The translations under genes and the position numbers were made by a program. From the NCBI GenBank assembly GCA_934045075.1, contig OW203724.1, positions 3,224,001-3,288,000 of the forward strand: DNA of 64,000 nucleotides, written 5' to 3'. Origin of the DNA: Yponomeuta sedellus (Eukaryota > Arthropoda > Insecta > Lepidoptera > Yponomeutidae). The stretch's first letter is position 1. Each line of letters starts with the position of its first letter. Of this stretch, positions 10,737-21,672 are shown one piece after another. The notes under the pieces are model-generated. The model had not been told where the DNA came from and searched no databases. It was given only the letters and a program-made list of their open reading frames with translations.

Positions 10737-11108
10737 ATATGGGTTGGTGAACCAGGTCAAAGTCGCTCAGCGAGCTATGGAGATGGCTATGCCCGGAGTT
10801 TCTCTAAAGGATAGGATTCGTAACGAATGCATCTGACAGTGAACCAATGTTATCAACGTAGCTCAGAGAATCAGCGAGCTGAATTGGCAGTGGGCTAGCC
10901 ATATCTCACGGAGAACCGACAACCGTTGGAGTAAACGTGTTCTTGAGTGGAGACCGCGACTCGGCAAACGTAGTGTAGGACGTCCTCCGACCAGGTGGGT
11001 TGACGATCTGCGAAAAACTGCCGGCAGATGCTGGATGCGGCAAGCTGAAAACGGGGTGCTATGACGCTCGGGAGGGCTATGTCCGGCAGTGGCTGTATTA
11101 ACAGCCTC
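10737..11108 (+). pseudogene. RTE LINE, 3' fragment of the ORF
   Basis: Aligns with the last about 370 bp of the RTE element at 50980-54129, from its AQRAME region to the CAGTGGCTGTATTAA end. Several substitutions create stops (for example ATCTGACAG against ATCCGACAG). It keeps CGA (GACCGCGACTCGG) where the 54-kb copy has TGA. Typical 5'-truncated dead copy. Confidence 0.85.
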
Positions 11109-11200
11109 TCTACAGTTTCAATTGTGACCGAAATTAAATGGTGCTTTAACGTTAATAGTAATTTTATTTAGAAGTGTACATTTACAGTTAACCTCTCCAA
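11109..11200. repeat. Short dispersed repeat, copy 1
   Basis: TTGTGACCGAAATTAAATGG and GCTTTAACGTTAATAGTAA recur at 22216-22300 with few changes. Origin unknown. Confidence 0.6.
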
Positions 11201-11321
11201 TCCTGACCTTGAAAATATCAATAGAAAACCATTGTTATTTTCAAGGTCAGAAAATAGAAAATCATTGTTATATTTAAGGTCAGGAAATAGATAACCATTT
11301 AAGGACATTACATAAGAAATG

Positions 11322-11647
11322 AAGCGCTCGTGGCCTAGTCGAACCGAGTGATAGAAATCAATCACTTGAGTTAACCAACAACAGGCGCGGTCAGTGGCAG
11401 GAGGGGTGACCGTCCCGTGACTACCGCTAGTGTCATTATTCCGAGCGCTTCCGTACTTCGCAAGGCACGTCAAGCCGTTGGTGCCGGCTTTCATATAATG
11501 GCAGTCGTTAAGCCATGTCAGAGGCCTCATGGGCGGCTTGATAACTTTTGACAGTAAGGCCCGTCATTGTCATACAATCCTCCACCAACCCAGATTTGGT
11601 CCCGTGGTGGAGTATGGTCTAACCTTCCTGCGATGTAGGAAGAGTGC
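11322..11647 (+). mobile_element. 5S-derived SINE (family C), nearly complete
   Basis: Head GCGCTCGTGGCCTAGTCGAA, 5S-like GTTAACCAACAACAGGCGCG, C-box-like AGGGGTGACCGTCCCGTG, then the CCTCCACCAACCC and CTAACCTTCCTGCGATG body segments. It stops at AGGAAGAG before the CAGCAGTGG tail. Confidence 0.85.
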
Positions 11648-11659
11648 CCTATCTTTAGG

Positions 11660-11752
11660 GAGAGGTGGTATATAGCGGAGCGATATAACACCGTCTTCTC
11701 AGCCGGGAGATTGTGGATTCGAATCCCGGTATGTACATACCAATGACTTTAT
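11660..11752 (+). mobile_element. Family B SINE, tRNA-like head only
   Basis: Box A-like TAGCGGAGCGA and box B GGATTCGAATCCC, followed by GGTATGTACATACCAATGAC. It is cut off at the neighbouring MITE. Confidence 0.7.
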
Positions 11753-11761
11753 TATGTAGGG

Positions 11762-12021
11762 ATAACTACCCCTCTTGGTCCCGTTATCATCATCAACGGG
11801 TCCACGAGGGATAAACTATTTCTCTTAGACCCGTAAATAAAAACAATGATAAACTTTGTCTTTAATGCGATAGGTACCGACTTCCAATATAAGATATAAG
11901 TATATATTTCTATCTCTATTTCTCCATCATACAGGGGGGATCAACTGATTGGGACTACGAGAAATAGTTCATCCCTCGTGAACCCGTTGATGACGATAAC
12001 GGGACCACAAGGGATAGTTAT
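11762..12021. mobile_element. MITE, 260 bp with about 70-bp terminal inverted repeats
   Basis: Left TIR 11762-11832 (ATAACTACCCCTCTTGGTCC...) and right TIR 11951-12021 (ending GACCACAAGGGATAGTTAT) are reverse complements with few mismatches. The core is AT-rich and non-coding. Superfamily undetermined; no clear target duplication. Confidence 0.8.
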
Positions 12022-12204
12022 ACGGAACCCTAAAAAACCACAACAAATTCTTCATAGCTACAGTATTTTTTTTCGAAAACGAAAACTTTAACGTCTTCTT
12101 CAACGTGTGACCTAAGACGTTGAAAAGTCTGTGCGTGTAAGTTAACAGACTAAAGTTAACCTCGATGACTAACCTCCATGGTTAGTCCATGGATAGTACC
12201 ATGG

Positions 12205-12680
12205 AGCAAGAGCGGTGGTAGCGGAACGATAGAACACCGGCTTCTCAACCGGGAGGTGTGGGTTCGAATCCCGGTATGTACATACCAATGACTTTGTTTT
12301 CTAAGTTATGTACAGTCTGTTAGCTTTTAGAATATACTCGTACCTCGGGCTCTAGAGTAGACTTCGGTTTTCGCCAAAAGCACATTAGTGTAATACTACT
12401 TCCTGCTCTGTATAAAACATTTTTCAATATTTTGAAAAGTTATGTAAAGTAGGTAATGTGTCATATTAGTTCCGATATTTCTATTACACGAATATATCCG
12501 ATTCTATCTGATAGTAGCCGAGGTATATTCTATAAGCTAACAGACTGTACACTTGTTCAGTGGTCGTAGCAAAACCACTAACTAACGGTAGCAAAAAACA
12601 TCGTGATAACACCCTGGTGTCTAAAGTATTGGCAATGGCTCAATATAAGGCTAAATTTGCTCAATTTCTCAAGACAACGT
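12205..12680 (+). mobile_element. Family B SINE split by a Tc1/mariner-type MITE
   Basis: Left part 12205-12310 holds the tRNA-like head (box B GGGTTCGAATCCC) and CCAATGACTTTGTTTTCTAA. The body resumes at 12550 with TAGCAAAACCACTAACTAAC and AAACATCGTGATAACACC. The two halves join properly once 12313-12547 and one TA are removed. Confidence 0.8.
12311..12549 (+). mobile_element. Tc1/mariner-type MITE (copy 1) with TA duplication
   Basis: Element 12313-12547 starts CAGTCTGTTAGCTTTTAGAA and ends ATTCTATAAGCTAACAGACT plus G, flanked by TA on both sides. It is 235 bp with no ORF. Copies at 19112-19340 and 37469-37678. Confidence 0.88.
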
Positions 12681-13448
12681 GTTTTATAGTTCCTACTTTA
12701 CAATCACTAAAAATATTACTCAGCCAGTGTCATCATACCAGAAATCAAACGCATTTTTAAAACATAGCTAGACATATTAAAAATTGAACCAATTGTTCGT
12801 TCAATATTCCATAAAATATAAAATAAGTACCTAGCTTTCGTTTTTTTTAATTCAATGTGAAAAGTAGAGTGTATGACTCGGTAATAAAACCAATTTTAAA
12901 CTTGACGCGCATACCGACCCTTGCCGTTCCGGCTCGGGTAGCTATATGCCTGTCTCGCCTAAAATAGATCGTTTTATTCCACAGTCATACAACCTACTAT
13001 TTCTAAATTTAACCACCACAAACGTCACAAGCTGTCGTCACATGTTTTGGAGAGTCAACTCGACCTATTTTAATTGACATTTGCTGTGCTATTTTGTGTC
13101 GCTAATAAATAAATATAAAATTAAATTTCCGATTTGCGTTGGCTTCACGGAGTTATTTAGTATGATCTGAGGTAGGTACCTACTAGCCGACACAAATGGC
13201 GACCTTCGCCAGTTTCTGGTGCCCCCCACGTAGTAGGTAGTACTGACCCATTAAGCTGTAAGCCCATTTTCACGAAATTAAATAGAAAATACTCGTACCT
13301 ACCACGAAAATACTCCAAAGTTTTCCGTGGGATTTATGCTCGTAGATTGCTTTTGCTATATGCGAAGGGATAAAGTTAGACGTTTTTGGGAATACTACTG
13401 AATTGGCTGCTTTATAATAACAGTGACACGCCGTGACCTTCGTTTTAA
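12681..13448. other. No gene seen
   Basis: AT-rich DNA with short unconvincing frames and no recognised repeat. Confidence 0.5.
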
Positions 13449-13545
13449 AAATTCCACCCAAACTGGGATTCAAACTCGTGACCTCTAGCTATCCGTGCCA
13501 GCCCTCTTTCCAACTGAGCTAATGGGCGACTCACCGGCATCAGTG
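13449..13545 (-). mobile_element. Family A tRNA-like SINE, diverged fragment
   Basis: Antisense tRNA-like segment ACTGGGATTCAAACTCGTGA, then CCGTGCCAGCCCTCTTTCCA and GGGCGACTCACCGGCATCAG. Older and more diverged than the other copies. Confidence 0.7.
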
Positions 13546-13554
13546 AATTTTTTT

Positions 13555-13777
13555 TTCTCAATACTCAATACTGAATACTTTATTGCATTCCACAAGTTTC
13601 AAGGTTGTTACATTATAACTTAACAGTTATTTGATAAGATCTTTGTGGACCCTGTAGGGCACGCAACATTTTAAAGTGCTATATAAAAGTATGTATTACA
13701 TTAATTTAAATTTAATTTGATTAATTATCATACAATTTTAATTGATTATATTTATAAAGTTACATTTATATAATTAT
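13555..13777 (-). other. 3' UTR of the jockey-type LINE
   Basis: AT-rich sequence between the LINE stop codon (13778) and a minus-strand tail built of AATACTCAATACTGAATAC-like repeats at 13558-13580. Confidence 0.6.
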
Positions 13778-14914
13778 TTATCTCATTTCATCTATACTAT
13801 CTTTTAAATATTCTTCTATCGTATAATAACATTTTGAAATTAGTATTTTCTTTAAATCTTTATTGAAACTGTAGTCGTTATTTAATTCTTTCAGGTGATT
13901 TGGGAGTTTATTATAAATTTTTATAGCCATTACCAATGTACTAGAAGAGTGTAATTGCATTCGAGAGGTGGGTAATAACAATTTATTTTTGTGTCTTATG
14001 GGTCTTATAGTGACATCTTCTTTTTTTATGAAAAGTTCTTTATGTTGTCTGACAAATTTTGAAATTTCTAATATGTAAATAGATGGTAAGGTAAGTAGGT
14101 TATAATTTATAAAATATGGTTTACAACTGTCGGTATTCACTATATTTGCCATTATTCTAACCAATTTTTTTTGCTGGGTGAAGAGTTGCGGTGCGTCTGT
14201 ACTGTTACCCCACATTATAATTCCATACGACAGCCAGGCGTAAGCGTATGCGTAATAAGTTAAGAGGGCTGTTTGCACATTAGTTGTTTTTTTTACTTCT
14301 CGAAGACCGTATGCGAAGGATGACAATTTTGATTTAATTTTTTGTATATGTGCTTTCCAATTTATGTGCTTATCTATAATTAATCCTAACAATGATATAT
14401 TATCAACTTGTTCTATTTTAAACCCATTAAACGATTTATCTATGTTTAATGAGCGTTTTTGATATGGGTGGAAAGTAATAACTTTTGTTTTTTGGAAGTT
14501 AATTTCTAAATTGTGTTTATTTAGCCATTCATTCGTGTCAAAAAGCATAGTATGTAATTTTGAATTTATAATTGTGCTATCTTGGCATGATGTGAGCAGA
14601 GAGATATCGTCCGCGAATAAAATACATGAGTCGTCCAAAATTTTGGGTAGATCGTTGATATATATTAAAAATAATAAACTACCAATAACACTGCCTTGTG
14701 GAATAGATGCATTAACAATTATAGGTTCTGACCTTATCTTTTCAATTTGTTTTAGCTCGTAGTTGTAAAACTCAATTTCTACTGACTGTTCTCGGTCTTT
14801 TAAGTAGGAAGCAAGCCATGCGTGTGCTTCTCCGCGAACTCCTATGCCATATAGTTTATTCAAAAGGATTTTATTTTGAACTTTGTCGTAAGCTTTCGAC
14901 ATATCGAGCAGCAA
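13778..14914 (-). pseudogene. Jockey-type LINE ORF2, reverse transcriptase C-terminal part
   Basis: This frame holds the RT palm motifs in order: LLLDMSKAYDKV, SIPQGSVIGSLLFLIYINDL, the catalytic CILFADDISLL, and the C-terminal NKLPNHLKELNNDYSFNKDL and KCYYTIEEYL that mark LINE ORF2 ends. The family's RT copies element RNA at a nicked chromosomal site. It connects to the frame at 14860-15222 through a one-base frameshift near 14915 (between ...NNKKYAS and GLLLDMSK). No other break is seen in this part. Confidence 0.9.
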
Positions 14915-15222
14915 ACCGATGCATATTTTTTGTTATTTATTATTTCTAATGCTTCTTGAATAAATTTAAATACTGCTGTTATTGTAGATCTTTTTTTCCG
15001 AAAACCATATTGAAATTCATCAAATATCTTGAACTTTTCACAGAATGAGTAGATACGGTTAAACATAACTCTTTCGAAAATTTTTGACGCTGTGGGTAAC
15101 AATGCAATGGGTCGGTAATTGTTAGGGTCAGATTTTTTGTTCTTTTTATGTAACGGTTTTATTAGAGCTACTTTAAGTTTATCTGGGAAGATGCTTTCCT
15201 TGAATGATTGATTTATTAACAT
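14860..15222 (-). pseudogene. Jockey-type LINE ORF2, reverse transcriptase N-terminal part
   Basis: Contains KPLHKKNKKSDPNNYRPIAL, SKIFERVMFNRI and EFQYGFRKKRST, the fingers and early palm motifs of a LINE RT. The same frame is open upstream to about 15345 (NSHGFDELPPSLIKKCAKEL), so the Met at 15222 is not a real start. It is separated from the endonuclease frame and from the downstream RT frame by one frameshift each. Confidence 0.88.
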
Positions 15223-15322
15223 AGTGAACGGTTCAGTTAGCTCTTTTGCACATTTTTTTATTAAGGATGGGGGAAGCTCATCAAAGCCATGACTATTTTT
15301 ATCATTTAGGTTCTTGATGATT

Positions 15323-16762
15323 TTAAAATTTTCTTTTTCTTCTACCGGTTATAGAAACATTGAATCCTTTTCGAACGGGTTTCTTAGGGTCTTGTGTGTT
15401 GCCTATCGAGGAGAAAAATTTATTAAATAAGTTAGCTATTTGTTTCGGATCTGTAATTCGCGTCTGGTCTAGTTGTAAGGTTATATTATTTTTCTCCTTT
15501 TTAAATTTTTTGTTAGTTCTTTCATTTATAATACTCCACATACATTTAGTTTTATTATTAGATTTTTTAATTTTATTTATATATTGCAGTTTTTTTGCAG
15601 TTGCGATAGTTTTTTTAAGTATCTTTTCGTAGTGTTTATAATTTTTGGTTATTATTTCGTTGTTAGCTTGCATTGAAAAAATTTTTAGTAATCTTTTGTT
15701 TTGACATGATTGTTTAATACCTATAAGTAGCCAGTGTTTTTTAAATATTTTATTTATTTTGATATTTTGTTTTGGGATTTGTTCATTTAGGATTTGTAGT
15801 AAGGTGGCGTTAAAAGAATTATAGTTTTCATTAACATTATTATCTTGTTTTATAGTATCATGCCAGTTTATTGATTTTAGCTTAGATTTGAAATTTTCTA
15901 TATTTTTACTATGAAATAATATTTTTTTTATGTTCCATTGTATTTGAACGCTCGTCCTAGATGTCTGTAAGGCTAATATTGTTGCGGCGTGGTCAGAAAG
16001 TCCAAAATCTTCTACTTTTGTATGTGTTATTCCCTTTTTGAAGTTTGTAAATATTAAGTCTATGCATGAAGATATAGATGGAGTTACATGTGTAGGGTGA
16101 TTTATGTGTTGAAAAAAATTATGTTCCTTCATTAAATTTAAGAAATTATTTGTTTTTGTATTTTTTTGCAATATGTTAATATTAAAGTCACCTCCTAATA
16201 TTATTTTTAATTTATTGTATTTATTATTTATGTGATGGAGTATTTTTTCTAAATGTTTAAAAAATGTTTCTTCCTCTCTTCTGTTCCAGTACATCGTTAC
16301 AATCAAAATATTTTCTTCTATTAGTTCAGTAGCACAGACTTCTATAACATATTCTACTGACAAATTAGCTTCATCGGTCCTGTCAATGCTTTCGATAAGA
16401 TCTTTGATAATTATGCATGTACCACCACCTCGTTTTAATTCCCTACAAAACGAGGCTGCAATTTTGTATTGGTTGAATTGTATATATTTTAATTTCTCTT
16501 TGGTAAGCCAAGATTCTGATATTCCGTATGCCTTGTATACGTTTCGATTATTGTCGATAAAAGCTTCCAAGGTATCCTGTTTGTTGTAGAGGCTCTGGAG
16601 ATTCTGGAACATTATTTCAAAATTATTGTCTGAATCAATGAAATGTTCTATTGTTCTGCTGGGATTCGTTGCTGCTTTTTGATCTATTTTCTTGAAATGA
16701 AGTTGTCGTTGTCGGTATTGTCTCTTTTGTGTTTTCGTTGTTGGTGACTTGTTTCGCTTCAA
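15323..16762 (-). pseudogene. Jockey-type LINE ORF2, endonuclease and linker
   Basis: AP-type endonuclease motifs follow the family order: IMFQNLQSLYNK near residue 50, AYGISESWL, LGGDFNIN and the catalytic GLSDHAATIL. A linker with INKIFKKHWLLIGIKQSCQ precedes the RT. The frame opens at a TTG after a TGA; the first ATG is at 16612, at the domain start. It overlaps ORF1 by about 130 bp in another frame, as LINE ORFs often do. It ends through a frameshift in an A-rich run near 15345, after which the frame is recovered one base over. Confidence 0.88.
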
Positions 16763-17198
16763 TAAATAATTTGTTGTTTCGTATCACTGCATGTAATCCG
16801 CTTGCTCTTGCTAAGAGCATTTCTTGTTTTAATATATTTCGTGCTTTTCTGTCTTTCTCATTTAGGTGTTCTGTTATGTTGATATCTGTTCCTTGAAAGT
16901 AGTGTGCATTTTCCTTTAGGTATTTTGTCATTCTCTTGCTGATCAGTTCAATGACAAGTGGCCGGGTTTTATTATTGATGTATCTTCCTATCCTATATGT
17001 TTCTTCGATATATCCATGCAGGTCTATGTCGAAGAATTTTCGGAATAAGTTAATGATTCTTCTGTCGAGGTCTCGTTCATTTTCTTTGTAAGTCTCATTC
17101 AGCCCGTATATCACAATTTTTCTGTCGCTATTTTCGCATGTCTTTGTGACATCTTGATGATATGTTTTTTTTTCTATTTTTTTAATTTCTTTCTTCAT
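16635..17198 (-). CDS. Jockey-type LINE ORF1 (RRM-like RNA-binding protein)
   Basis: 187 codons from an ATG at 17198. A charged, coiled-coil-like start (MKKEIKKIEKKTYHQDVTK) is followed by RKIVIYGLNET, LFRKFFDIDLHGYIEETYRI and RPLVIELISKRMTKYL, the pattern of the RRM-type domain in LINE ORF1 proteins. The tail is rich in Asn, Thr and Ser. Role in the family: binds the element RNA to form the transposition particle. It is shorter than many ORF1 proteins and lacks a CCHC knuckle. The true start may lie further upstream in a frame disrupted before the DNA transposon at 17401. Confidence 0.75.
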   Translation of the reverse strand: MKKEIKKIEKKTYHQDVTKTCENSDRKIVIYGLNETYKENERDLDRRIINLFRKFFDIDLHGYIEETYRIGRYINNKTRPLVIELISKRMTKYLKENAHYFQGTDINITEHLNEKDRKARNILKQEMLLARASGLHAVIRNNKLFIEAKQVTNNENTKETIPTTTTSFQENRSKSSNESQQNNRTFH

Positions 17199-17400
17199 TA
17201 AGTAAGACTTTCGGAGATGGAAATTGAGAACTTAATTTTTTTTTTGGCAAAGCATTAAGTTTGTTTGAAAGTATTTGTTGCCCAACAAATATTTTCATAC
17301 GGTAACTCATTCTCTGGTATTTGGAGGACATTGTTTTGAAGATCATTAGATCGAATAGCTTGTCGTTCTTGAAAGGTTCCAAGCTTCTACTAGATACATA
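17199..17400 (-). other. LINE 5' region between ORF1 and the inserted DNA transposon
   Basis: Holds a 74-codon frame (17182-17406, minus) of unknown identity overlapping the ORF1 start. It may be the degraded N-terminus of ORF1 or the leader. Confidence 0.4.
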
Positions 17401-18345
17401 TGTCACCGGAAGATAACAAGATCCGCAAGTTTATAAATTACCTAGGAAATTTATAAACTTTCGTAGGATTGTAAACGAGAGAAAAAATGTATTATTTTAC
17501 GCCCACATTTTCGCAAATTTATTAATTTGCGAAGTCTCGTGGTTAATTTTTAAACTAACGGATATCCATTCGTAAGATTCTAAACAGTTCGACCAATCAC
17601 AGAAGAGCTTTTTTTTTACGGTTTTATAAAATACGGCAAATAACACACTGCTCTTTGATTGGTTTATGTCGATAGTGGCAATGCTTGTGTCAATAGACTT
17701 AGGTACGATCAAACTTGCCAAACTAGTATAAATTGATCAGTTTCGATTACCTACCAGCAATCCATTCTTGCCGGAGATGCGTAGTTTTCGAGAAAATGAT
17801 TGTTGAATTTTCTGTAAACCTAACCTCAAAATCTTGCTGTATGAATGATTTTGTTCTTCTGGACCCATTTTTTTTCCTCTTATATAAAAAAAAACCTAAC
17901 ACCCGAAGTTCTAGGATGGAGCTTCGTTCCGCTCGCTCCATCCTGAAACTTCGAACCTAACTTCGGTTTGCAACATTGCGACGTCCCAAAGCTTTAGCTT
18001 TATTATAGTCTTACATCATTTTAACGACTTTTTGAATCGACTTCTTACTATTTTGGTCATGACCACTATAAAACATTCGTAGCTCTGTGGTAAATTTCAC
18101 TTCATCAACAATATTTCTAGATATAGCAGGAACACGTGACTTATTGAACCAATCAGAGCGCAGGTGGCGTTTCGTTAAGGCTTACTTATTATTTTACGCT
18201 TGAATTTGGTAAGTTTATCAATTTGCGAAAATGTGGGCGTAAGATAATACAATATATCTCTCGTTTACAATCCTACAAAAGTTTATAATTTGCTAGGAAA
18301 TTTATAAACTGGCGGATCTTGTTATTTTCTGGTGACAGATATATG
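17393..18345. mobile_element. 937-bp DNA transposon with about 130-bp TIRs inside the LINE
   Basis: Element 17401-18337 starts TGTCACCGGAAGATAACAAG and ends TTGTTATTTTCTGGTGACA. The inverted ends stay similar for about 130 bp, including the ACGCCCACATTTTCGCAAAT block. The 8-bp flanks GATACATA (17393-17400) and GATATATG (18338-18345) differ by two transitions, which fits an aged 8-bp target duplication (hAT- or P-type). The interior has no transposase frame. A short hairpin with GATGGAGCTTCGTTCCGCTC lies at 17920-17945. Confidence 0.8.
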
Positions 18346-18735
18346 CAGTTTTTATTTGAATATTTAATTTTTCTGTCACTTTCTACAGCAGAAGAGTTAG
18401 AAGTCTGATGATGACCAGCTCAAGAACACCCACATCTAAGGCACGATCCACTTAGAGGGGTGCTGCGCCAGATGACCTTTACGTGTACCCCTCCGCTTCC
18501 GTTCCCTGTGATTCAACGAACCAGATGGATGGTGGGGTCGGTGCACCCTGAGCGTTAGTCAGTAACTTCTCCTTGTGGGATCTTGCTGGCTAACGGCGAA
18601 TAATCTGGCAGTACGGGTCGCGTGGGCCCTGTTTCACACTGTGGAGCGGGACCCAGGCGACCAACCGAAGGAGGACCGACTGGGGGGGAGGAAACCTGCG
18701 GTCCACTTGTAACGGTGCAAACCTCTTTACCCTAG
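18346..18735 (-). other. 5' UTR of the jockey-type LINE
   Basis: GC-rich, non-coding segment separated from the rest of the element by the DNA transposon. Its base composition contrasts with the AT-rich ORFs. Assignment rests on position: removing the transposon makes it contiguous with 17199-17400. Confidence 0.6.
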
Positions 18736-18898
18736 TTTTTTATATTTCTTTAAATCTATTTGTGTAACGTTTTCAAAATTAAAAATTACGTCACCCATTT
18801 TTGAGATTTCTTCCATTTTTTCAGCATTACTACTTCACATTTCTACTAGACCTGACTATTCTTACCTGCTTATTCTGTTTTTATCCAGTTTTCTATTT

Positions 18899-19060
18899 AT
18901 ATCTATAATATAAAAAATGAATCGCTGAATATGTTGTTAAGCGCAAATCTCGGGAGGAGGTGAACCGATTTTGATAATATTTTTTTTAGAATATTCCTTG
19001 AAGCACGAGGATGGTTCTTACTGAGAGAAAAAAAAATATATTTAGAGATTCGCGAAAAAA
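18899..19060 (+). mobile_element. Helitron-like element, type 1, 3'-truncated
   Basis: Closely matches 2712-2860 (ATGAATCGCTGAATATGTTG; GCACGAGGATGGTTCTTACT) but lacks the CTAGT end. Confidence 0.6.
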
Positions 19061-19109
19061 GCCGCGAAAATCATCGTTGCATTTTCTTATGTTAAAAACA
19101 CACAAAATG

Positions 19110-19340
19110 TACAGTCTGTTAGCTTTTCGAATATACCTCGGGCTTTAGAGTAGGCTTCAGTTTTCGCCGAAAGCACACGAGTGTAATACTACTTCCTGCT
19201 CTGTATAAAACTTTTCTTCACTATTTTGAAAAGTTATGTAAAGTTATAACTAACAATACAAAGTAAACCTTGCCTTATTGCAATATAATCGGTTCTATGT
19301 CCGATAGTAGCCGAGGTATATTCTAAAAGTTAACAGACTG
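19110..19340 (+). mobile_element. Tc1/mariner-type MITE (copy 2)
   Basis: 19112-19340, from CAGTCTGTTAGCTTTTCGAA to CTAAAAGTTAACAGACTG. Left flank TA, right flank CA (decayed duplication). Same orientation as copy 1. Confidence 0.85.
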
Positions 19341-19740
19341 CATCTGATATTCGAGTATTGTTTGAATAGCATTTTGACGGTTGATCTCAAATAATATAAA
19401 TTAGGATTTGTTACAAGACTCAAACATTTTGATACTTATGTAAACGCATCAATAACAGAGCATTAGGTTTGTTTTCACAATGAATCACGTGATGAGAATA
19501 ATACCAACTTAAAGATTTTTGGTAGTCACGTGAACGATGAACGATGTCGAGCCCGTTAACTCACTGACGCGGTAGTAAAGTCATCACGAATTTCACCAAA
19601 AATCTCGTAGTTGCCGGCCGAGTCGTGGTTTAAAAACAAAAAAATAATTTGCGTATTGGTTTATAATAATTATTCTGAAGCCACTAAACATGCTAAGATA
19701 ACAGGCTTACAAATAAGAAAAAATGAAAATTATCAGGTAT

Positions 19741-19855
19741 AAATCAGGTACTAAGGCCGCCAATTGTACTACGAACAATAATAATTGTAAATATTATGTT
19801 TTTATTTTTAGTATACAATAAAGAATATTTTTCTCTAATGAAGAATATTTTTTAT
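19741..19855 (+). mobile_element. LINE 3' UTR end (GCCGCCAATTGTACT type)
   Basis: CTAAGGCCGCCAATTGTACT and TACAATAAAGAATATT match the 3' UTR at 39930-40013, where it follows an RT C-terminus. Confidence 0.65.
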
Positions 19856-20110
19856 TAGAATAGAATAGAATAGAAATCTTTTATTACCAAAACACATAAT
19901 AATTAACAAAAATAGTATCAACAGACAATCAACATAGTTTTGTTTAGACTGCGTCTAACCATTTTGGTAAAAGGAGAGAGCTCAGCTAACATGTCGGTTA
20001 CCACGAAGTCGGTAAGATCGGTAACCAACGCTGGTTTTCAGCACTCCCCGGCTCTATGGTTGTAATTTAGAGCAGGAGTTAAGGCAGGTAGATGTTATCA
20101 CGATACAATA
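19856..20110 (-). mobile_element. LINE 3' end with AATAG-type tail
   Basis: Plus strand begins with AGAATAGAATAGAATAGAAA then TCTTTTATTACC, the mirror of an AATAAAAG signal and a simple tail on the minus strand. No coding part remains. Confidence 0.5.
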
Positions 20111-20393
20111 TTAAATTATAAAATAAGTTAAGTTAAAAACAAGTAATATGTAAGTATTAACCAAATCAAAATTATTAAAAAAAACAAATTAATATCAATT
20201 TTTTTTCATATTTATCTGACGATAAATAATTGATAATCTAGCCGTATTTGGTTGGTATCGTACGCATTGAACTTTAGTAGCAACAAGACATGATACTTTA
20301 TACATTCACAATTTACGTAAGTATTAATTGTTTAATAGTGATAGCAAACAATGTAGCAGGTGATTAAAGTTTAAATTGGCAAGAGTTTAGAAG

Positions 20394-20600
20394 TTGAGCG
20401 GGGTTGGCGGAACACTTACGATAACTTCTGAGGTCGGCTCACGGGCCATTACGCAGGGACTGTTTCGGCTAATAGCCGACCTACTAACGGCCACCAGCCT
20501 CCCGCCGGGAGCCCCCTGCCCGCCGGGAAGCTCATTCGCTTACTCTGTGACCAATAAGTATGAGCCACTTTGTTTACCACTTTTTAAACATTGTTTAACA
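20394..20600 (+). other. GC-rich open stretch, unidentified
   Basis: A frame of about 70 residues (TSEVGSRAITQGLFRLIADL...) before it runs into a SINE. Higher GC than its neighbours. I recognise no family; it could be an old exon or a piece of a LINE 5' UTR. Confidence 0.25.
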
Positions 20601-20615
20601 CATGACATATTTGAT

Positions 20616-20958
20616 ATCAACCCTTGGTGTGTCCCCACTGCTGGGGCACGAGTCTCTTCCTGCACTGGAAGGTTAGGCCATACTCCACCACGGGGGCCAA
20701 ATTCCGGGTTGGTGGAGGATTGTAAGACAGTGGCGGGCCTTACTGTCAGAAGTTATCAAGCCGCCCATAAGGCCTCTGACATAGCATGACAGCCGGCACC
20801 AACGGCTTAACGTGCGTTGCGAGGGACGGAAGCGCTCGGAAAAATGTCACTAGCGGTAGTCACGGGATGGTCACCCATCCAGCACGTGACCGCGCTAGTT
20901 GTTGCTTAACTCAAGTGATTGATTCCAATCACTCGGTTCGACTAGGCCACGAGCGCTG
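20616..20958 (-). mobile_element. 5S-derived SINE (family C), nearly complete
   Basis: From TATCAACCCTTGGTGTGTCC (3' end) to GACTAGGCCACGAGCGCT (5' end), with the C-box complement GGTCACCCATCCAGCACGTG. A short deletion removes the TGGCTTAACGACTGCC segment. Confidence 0.87.
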
Positions 20959-21006
20959 CCAACTACTTTGCCGTTTATAAATATGGAAATGGGGGCACAG
21001 ATTGGA

Positions 21007-21395
21007 TAAAACATACTTAAAAACCTATTTAGAGGCTAAAAATTTCACCCATGCCGGGATTCGAACCCGCAACCTCTGGCTATCCGTAACAGCGCTCTAC
21101 CAATTGAGCCAATGGGCGACTCACGGCATCAGTGAAATTTCGAACCTCTTTACAATATTCTCTGTATTACGTACAGGCAGCGACATCTGACTTAAGCAAA
21201 TTGCATTACTTACAGCCCCGACTACCTACTTTGCAGTTAGGTTTAACATCGGAACGATATCACTGTACTCACATGATTACACTATTTTTGCATGGCATGG
21301 GTGAAATTTTTAGCCTCTAAATAGGTTTTTAAATTTGTTCCTTAGCACGGGTTAGTGCATTAAAAATAAAAAGAAAATAGTGTAAAACATACTTA
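21007..21395 (+). mobile_element. Family A tRNA-like SINE, snap-back copy with 13-bp duplication
   Basis: TAAAACATACTTA at 21007-21019 and 21383-21395 flanks the insertion. The left part is a full antisense monomer (AACCTATTTAGAGGC to TTACACTATTTTT). At GCATGGCATGGGTG it switches to a sense 3' piece that ends in the A-rich tail GCATTAAAAATAAAAAGAAA. Arms of about 40 bp, long loop. Confidence 0.9.
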
Positions 21396-21539
21396 TTTGA
21401 AAGTACCTACATTACCTAGTGCGTATTTTTGTACTTTCAAACAATGTGTACAGGTAGGGCAAAAGTGTTGAAAACTATTTCAAAATTAACTAAATTAATT
21501 AATTAACTTTTGTAATTTTTGCCGAGGGTAGTAAACTAA

Positions 21540-21672
21540 CCGTTAATGCTTTCAAAAAGACGCCTACCACCTCAGTCATCCGAGACCACGGCACCTGTAA
21601 AAGTGCCGAAACGTTGGAAAATTGTAAAAATGTAATAAACGAGCATAAATCCGTATAAAAACAGTTTTAATT
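21540..21672 (+). mobile_element. LINE 3'-end relic
   Basis: Contains GTGCCGAAACGTTGGAAAAT and AATAAACGAGCATAAATCCG. It is a longer version of the 56-bp insertion at 10282-10337. Confidence 0.6.
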
